A DNA stretch of 6,656 bases from Armatimonadota bacterium (GTDB lineage Bacteria > Armatimonadota > SYMT01), in assembly GCA_020696885.1 (NCBI GenBank), contig JAJFMS010000226.1, positions 1 through 6,656 on the forward strand, read 5' to 3'. A program made the translations under genes and the position numbers. The notes beneath the pieces are model-generated. The model saw nothing but the letters and a program-made list of their open reading frames with translations, had not been told where the DNA came from and ran no database searches. Shown piece after piece: positions 5,390 through 6,656 of the stretch. The stretch's first letter is position 1. Every line of letters begins with the position of its first letter.

Positions 5390-5416
5390 TTAGCACTCGA
5401 ATATGCTGACTGCTAA
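5390..5416. promoter_or_regulatory. CIRCE operator (HrcA binding site)
   Basis: TTAGCACTC (5390-5398), nine bases, then GACTGCTAA (5408-5416). The CIRCE consensus is TTAGCACTC-N9-GAGTGCTAA; the left half is perfect, the right half differs at one base (C at 5410 for G), and the spacer is exact. HrcA binds this dyad to repress chaperone operons such as groESL and dnaK until heat shock. Here it lies just downstream of the minus-strand promoter at 5425-5454, the usual CIRCE position, so fmdB is the likely target. It is also 53 bases before murQ and could affect that gene. Confidence 0.88.
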
Positions 5417-5424
5417 TCCGACGC

Positions 5425-5454
5425 ATTATAGCAATACCTTCCGAAGCGAATCAA
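5425..5454 (-). promoter_or_regulatory. Sigma-70-type promoter reading toward fmdB
   Basis: On the minus strand TTGATT (5454-5449), an 18-base spacer and a perfect TATAAT (5430-5425). The predicted start of transcription, about 5416-5419, falls at the edge of the CIRCE dyad. The -35 is only 15 bases from the murQ start codon, so any murQ promoter must share or overlap this DNA; the plus-strand alternative (CTGACT, 15 bases, TATAGC) is weak. Confidence 0.6.
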
Positions 5455-5469
5455 GAAAGGCTGTACCTG

Positions 5470-6369
5470 GTGCTCTCACTCGACCAGTTGACGACCGAGC
5501 AGGCTAACCCGAATACCGCGGATCTGGACGAGCTTCCCCTGGAGGAGGCGCTTCGCCGGTTGAATGACGAGGATGCTGGAGTTCCGGACGCGGTGCGCGC
5601 GGTGATCCCCGAGATCGCGCAGGCGGTGGTGCTGATCGAGCGGGCGATGCGAGCGGGCGGGCGGTTGATCTACGTCGGCGCGGGGACGAGTGGCCGGCTG
5701 GGCTGCCTGGACGCTTCAGAGATTCCGCCCACCTATGGGCTTCCTGCGAACCGCGTGGTGGGGGTGATTGCAGGTGGAGAGCCGGCGCTGCGCAGCAGCA
5801 TCGAAGGTGCGGAAGACAACCCGGCCGAGGGCGCCAGGGCGATGGCGGCCCTCAACGTGGGGCACGACGACGTGATCTGCGGCATCGCCGCCAGCGGTCG
5901 GACCCCCTACGTGGTGGGCGCGCTGGAAGAAGGCCGTCGGCGCGCCGCTGCTACCGTGGGTGTGGTGACCAACAATCCGTGCGAGATGGAAGCAGTGGTG
6001 GACGTGCTCATCGCGCCGGTGGTGGGGCCGGAGCCGGTGAGCGGCTCCACCCGGATGAAGAGCGGCACCGCCCAGAAGCTGGTGCTGAACATGCTCACCA
6101 CCATGGCGATGGTCCGGATCGGGAAGACCTACGGCAACCTGATGGTGGACCTGCGCGCCACCAACGAGAAGCTGGTGCGGCGGGCGGTGCGGCTCATCCG
6201 CCAGGTGACGGAGCTTGATGAGCCCCAGGCGCGAAGTCTGTTCGAGGCCAGCGGCGGCGATACCAAGCTGGCCATCATGATGGGGCTCAGCAACCTGGAC
6301 GCGGACTCCGCGCGGGAGCGGTTGGCGGCCTCCGGCGGGGTGCTGCGGAAGGCACTCCCGAAACGTTGA
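5470..6369 (+). CDS. murQ: N-acetylmuramic acid 6-phosphate etherase
   Basis: It cleaves the D-lactyl ether of MurNAc-6-phosphate to give GlcNAc-6-phosphate and D-lactate, in cytoplasmic peptidoglycan recycling. The 299-residue length is the family norm. It is an SIS-domain sugar-phosphate protein: VGAGTSGRLG (69-78) is the phosphate-binding loop, followed by LDASE with Glu84, and EGAED (112-116) with Glu115. These match the two catalytic glutamates of E. coli MurQ (Glu83, Glu114). SGSTRMKSGTAQK (191-203) is the family signature, and the C-terminal region has the usual small helical domain. The start is GTG at 5470, with AGAAAGG nine bases upstream; the protein then begins MLSLDQLTTEQANPNT, which aligns with the normal MurQ beginning. 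The next gene, anmK, begins 5 bases after its stop, so both are one operon. A CIRCE operator lies 53 bases upstream. Confidence 0.96.
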   Translation: MLSLDQLTTEQANPNTADLDELPLEEALRRLNDEDAGVPDAVRAVIPEIAQAVVLIERAMRAGGRLIYVGAGTSGRLGCLDASEIPPTYGLPANRVVGVIAGGEPALRSSIEGAEDNPAEGARAMAALNVGHDDVICGIAASGRTPYVVGALEEGRRRAAATVGVVTNNPCEMEAVVDVLIAPVVGPEPVSGSTRMKSGTAQKLVLNMLTTMAMVRIGKTYGNLMVDLRATNEKLVRRAVRLIRQVTELDEPQARSLFEASGGDTKLAIMMGLSNLDADSARERLAASGGVLRKALPKR

Positions 6370-6374
6370 GACCG

Positions 6375-6656
6375 ATGCCGAGCGACCAGCACGGTTTGGA
6401 GCGTCTCCTTGCCGGGGAGCGGATAGCGGCCGTGGGTCTGATGTCCGGGACCTCCGCGGATGGTATCGACGCGGCGGTCGTGGACCTGTGGCTCGAAGCC
6501 GACCGCCCCCACGTAGAGCTCCGCGCCTTCGAGACCTTCCCTTATTCCAACGAGGTGCGCGCCGGCCTCTTCCGTTGTTTCTCCGACCAGGCCACAGTGC
6601 GCGAGGTGTGCCTCCTGGACGCGGCCGTGGGCGAGGAGTTCGCGGATGCCGCCGAG
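6375..6656 (+). CDS. anmK: 1,6-anhydro-N-acetylmuramic acid kinase, N-terminal part
   Basis: The ATG at 6375 opens a frame that continues off the right edge (94 codons seen; the family is roughly 370-400 residues). Residues 18-32 (AAVGLMSGTSADGID) carry the AnmK signature: the GxMSGTSxDG loop binds ATP phosphate at the start of this ASKHA-fold kinase. The enzyme uses ATP and water to open 1,6-anhydro-MurNAc and make MurNAc-6-phosphate, the substrate of MurQ directly upstream. The gap to murQ is 5 bases and the ribosome binding site is weak (only GAG close to the ATG), so translation is probably coupled to murQ. The visible part has no frameshift; the Asp of MSGTSADGID is in place. Confidence 0.95.
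   Translation, partial: MPSDQHGLERLLAGERIAAVGLMSGTSADGIDAAVVDLWLEADRPHVELRAFETFPYSNEVRAGLFRCFSDQATVREVCLLDAAVGEEFADAAE

Overview
The window is GC-rich bacterial DNA with densely packed genes, strong purine-rich ribosome binding sites, some GTG starts and many long antisense open frames, as expected of a high-GC genome. It holds five complete genes, two genes cut by the window edges, and unusually informative intergenic DNA. A well-formed CIRCE operator points to a bacterium that has HrcA. The phylum cannot be fixed from the sequence; high-GC lineages such as Chloroflexota, Armatimonadota or Gemmatimonadota are guesses only.

Layout, left to right. Positions 1-91 (minus) carry the N-terminus of an unidentified membrane or secreted protein. 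Positions 380-1738 (minus) encode a GT-B glycosyltransferase of the UGT/MGT type. Positions 1898-2206 (minus) encode a small exported heavy-metal-associated (HMA) protein with a CxxC metal site. Positions 2207-2521 are non-coding and carry a 95-nt pair of inverted, REP-like palindromic units (2361-2455). Positions 4696 down to 2522 (minus) are a galT-galK operon for the Leloir pathway. Positions 4955-5275 (minus) encode an FmdB-type zinc-ribbon protein. Positions 5470-6369 and 6375 to the right edge (plus) are murQ and anmK.

How the genes work together. GalK phosphorylates galactose and GalT exchanges the product with UDP-glucose; no galE or mutarotase is in view. AnmK phosphorylates and opens 1,6-anhydro-MurNAc to MurNAc-6-phosphate, and MurQ splits that into GlcNAc-6-phosphate and D-lactate, so the right-hand pair is a peptidoglycan-recycling operon. 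The glycosyltransferase and the HMA protein stand alone, each with its own ribosome binding site.

The most striking signal is in the 194-nt divergent region between fmdB and murQ. A CIRCE element (17 of 18 consensus bases, exact 9-nt spacer) lies just downstream of a promoter with a perfect TATAAT box that reads toward fmdB. This places a zinc-ribbon gene, and perhaps cell-wall recycling, under the heat-shock repressor HrcA. The second is the REP-like pair, whose two arms differ by a base change on each side of the same stem pair, so that pairing is kept in both arms. The GalT also appears to lack a conserved strand.
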